Assembly: GCF_932294415.1 (NCBI RefSeq)
Contig: NC_065544.1
Span: 25,643,351 to 25,707,350, forward strand
From: Quercus robur
Lineage: Eukaryota > Streptophyta > Magnoliopsida > Fagales > Fagaceae
Reading direction: 5' to 3'
Length of the DNA stretch: 64,000 nucleotides
Shown: piece after piece, positions 62,396 through 64,000 of the stretch
Position numbering within the stretch: position 1 is the first letter of the stretch
How the letters are laid out: each line of letters opens with the position of its first letter
Notes under the pieces: generated by a model
What the model was told of the DNA's origin: nothing
What the model saw: the letters and a program-made list of their open reading frames with translations, nothing else
Database searches by the model: none
Translations under genes and position numbers: made by a program

Positions 62396-64000
62396 TTAGT
62401 GGCAATCTTTCATCACCACCTGCTTCAGGTTTCTTTGTTTTGCCAAGAAACAAGTGTCTGTATTCTCTCTGGTAGAATCATAGAGCTCTCCATCCTCCAT
62501 CAAATCTGTTTCTCCTACAGTCTCTTCCACAGAATTCTCCAATATTCTTCCTAAATTTTTCATCAGTTTCACATCCTCAAAAGAAAACTCACCAATCCGA
62601 TCACAAATTTCCTGAATATGAACCAAAAGATCCTCTCTTTCTATTGATAACTTCATACTGTCTTGAAGCAGAATTCCCTTTTCAAACTCGAGCTCTTTAA
62701 CTAAGCCCTCCATGCTCCTCTTCTCAGCCATTAACTTTTCAATTTCCAACTTGTTGGTTTCCAGTAATGCTTGAAGCTGCTCCTCCTCTCGTCTTGAACA
62801 AAGCAAATATTCCTCCTCATGTGCCAGTTTCTGTCGTAAATTACAAGTTTCTTTTTCCAAATTGGCAATTATTTTGTTCCTCTCTTCAATCTCAAGCTTT
62901 GTTAGATACTCGGTATTCTTTATAGCTTCACCGAGAACAACAATTTGGACATGCTTTTCTATGAGCTCTGGAAAACAGGAGATCACTGCACTTTCAAGAT
63001 CTTGTTGCAATGAAATAGCCAGTATTTGAAGATCTTTTATGATCTGGTCTTTCTCATTCATAATCTGCAAATGCCTCTCTTTCTTTTTCTCAAAGGCTTT
63101 CTCTGCAGCCTGCCTTCCAAGAACTGCAGCTTCCGCTTCTCTTCTCTTGGACTCTTGCTTCAGGAAAGTAATATCTTTCTGAAGATTTTCTATGCAAATT
63201 TCCTTCTCTTCAGTAACTAGGAGAATGCTGTCTTTGTCCTTTATGGAGGCTTCCAGTTCCTCAGTTTTGGCTGCAATTTTAGCTTCCAGTGAAAAAATAT
63301 GTCGCTGAAGACCTTCAATTCTTTTCTCTTGCTCTTTGGCAATGCAGATTAAGCTTTCTTTCTCATTCTTAAGCATTTGCTCAAGCTTGGCCTGTGCAAT
63401 GAGGGAAGTCTCCAGTTGTTTATAGGTTTCCTGATTTTCATCAAGGCAGACTTTCGGGCTTTCAGCATCAGACTTCCAATTCTGTAATTCATTTTCTAAC
63501 AGACTGGCTTCATGAATTGCCAATTCAAGATTTGCCTTCTCTAAAGCCTCAAAGGCACCTCTTTTCTCATTTTCTAGTGCACTTTCCATTTGCAGAACTT
63601 GCTTTTTCAACTGAAGTTGGCATTCAGATGATTCCTCAAGCATTTTCTTATACCTTTGAACCTCGTTGTTCTTGGAAACCTGCATACATTCCAAGGAATC
63701 GACCCCCAAGGATGCCAATTCCTTGTTTTCTGGCCCAAGATCAAGATAAGATTTATTCAAAATTAACTTCTCTATAAGAAAGGAAAATTTATCTTCCTTC
63801 TCTTTGTCATGCAGCTCCATTTCAGCTTTTGCATAAAGCATTTTAGAGTAAGCCTCTGAAATTTCTGATTTTAAGGTCATGCATAGCATAAAAATCTCTT
63901 TGCTCAAAACCTTAATCGTAGAATGGCAATTTTCAAGGTCCATCTGAAGCTCCTGTATTCGTTTCTCATTATCTTTCAGTTCAAATTTACAACTATCTAC
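62396..64000 (-). CDS. partial tandem paralogue of the coiled-coil (At4g38062-like) gene
   Basis: The frame is open to the window edge (64000), so the N-terminal ~400 residues lie outside. The visible 534 residues align with the C-terminal part of the 50.9-kb gene from about residue 400 on, with only one copy of the 108-residue unit. Small in-frame losses are visible (ENKELASLGVDSLECM versus a longer stretch in copy 1; LELAIHEASLLENE). Near the end the frame differs: a 1-nt loss relative to copy 1 at about 62446 changes the tail to FLAKQRNLKQVVMKDCH and stops it early, while the DNA beyond still resembles copy 1's tail. It could be functional with a different C-terminus or an early pseudogene. 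Confidence 0.8.
   Translation of the reverse strand, partial: VDSCKFELKDNEKRIQELQMDLENCHSTIKVLSKEIFMLCMTLKSEISEAYSKMLYAKAEMELHDKEKEDKFSFLIEKLILNKSYLDLGPENKELASLGVDSLECMQVSKNNEVQRYKKMLEESSECQLQLKKQVLQMESALENEKRGAFEALEKANLELAIHEASLLENELQNWKSDAESPKVCLDENQETYKQLETSLIAQAKLEQMLKNEKESLICIAKEQEKRIEGLQRHIFSLEAKIAAKTEELEASIKDKDSILLVTEEKEICIENLQKDITFLKQESKRREAEAAVLGRQAAEKAFEKKKERHLQIMNEKDQIIKDLQILAISLQQDLESAVISCFPELIEKHVQIVVLGEAIKNTEYLTKLEIEERNKIIANLEKETCNLRQKLAHEEEYLLCSRREEEQLQALLETNKLEIEKLMAEKRSMEGLVKELEFEKGILLQDSMKLSIEREDLLVHIQEICDRIGEFSFEDVKLMKNLGRILENSVEETVGETDLMEDGELYDSTRENTDTCFLAKQRNLKQVVMKDCH

Overview
This is nuclear DNA of a woody eudicot. It is AT-rich, has long intergenic spaces, single-exon and multi-exon plant genes, a TIR-NB-LRR resistance locus and many nested LTR, LINE, Helitron, hAT and MITE relics. 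The retroelement and TNL families resemble those I know from Fagales, and an oak or chestnut relative is my best guess. That is inference; no single base proves it.

Layout. Positions 1-17600 are a retrotransposon graveyard read mostly on the minus strand: a PTMP-type ORF relic with its leader, a Copia gag relic split in two by a 9.3-kb LTR element (4276-13613), the Copia LTR (14281-15282), and a second gag relic of the 'putative gypsy type transposon' family (15283-16680). The nested 9.3-kb element has nearly identical 1.9-kb LTRs, no polymerase genes, and a 1.1-kb minisatellite built as a three-subunit higher-order repeat. Positions 17631-20886 are a broken duplicate of the MDP1 locus seen later at 46-49 kb, itself interrupted by a probable 1.9-kb solo LTR (17821-19756). 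Positions 20887-26100 hold no recognised gene, but contain a 740-bp nested palindrome with U6-promoter-like boxes, a LINE fragment and a small Helitron.

Positions 26122-33500 (minus strand) form a TNL disease-resistance locus rearranged by a tandem duplication of its 5' half. It has two TIR exons, a truncated NB-ARC exon, and one full NB-ARC, LRR and C-JID set. Using conserved splice sites, all pieces join in frame into a predicted TIR-TIR-NB-LRR protein. An hAT-type element (31459-32627) carrying an oligopeptide-transporter exon fragment sits in one intron, and the empty site is visible in the duplicated intron.

Positions 33500-42900 are intergenic with MITEs, SINE-like and LINE tails, plus a PPR pseudogene (37537-39016). 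Positions 42962-45454 (minus) encode an intact mitochondrial SUV3-type RNA helicase, head-to-head with MDP1 (45965-48006, plus, four exons), sharing a 510-bp spacer. Positions 50925-54047 (minus) encode a 1040-residue coiled-coil protein of the At4g38062 type. A partial tandem paralogue runs off the right edge (62396-64000, minus). Between the paralogues lie a LINE fragment, a MITE and an old LTR relic split by a 1.39-kb Helitron.

Four loci look functional: the TNL locus, SUV3L, MDP1 and the coiled-coil gene. They do not form one pathway; the window is mainly informative about genome rearrangement.
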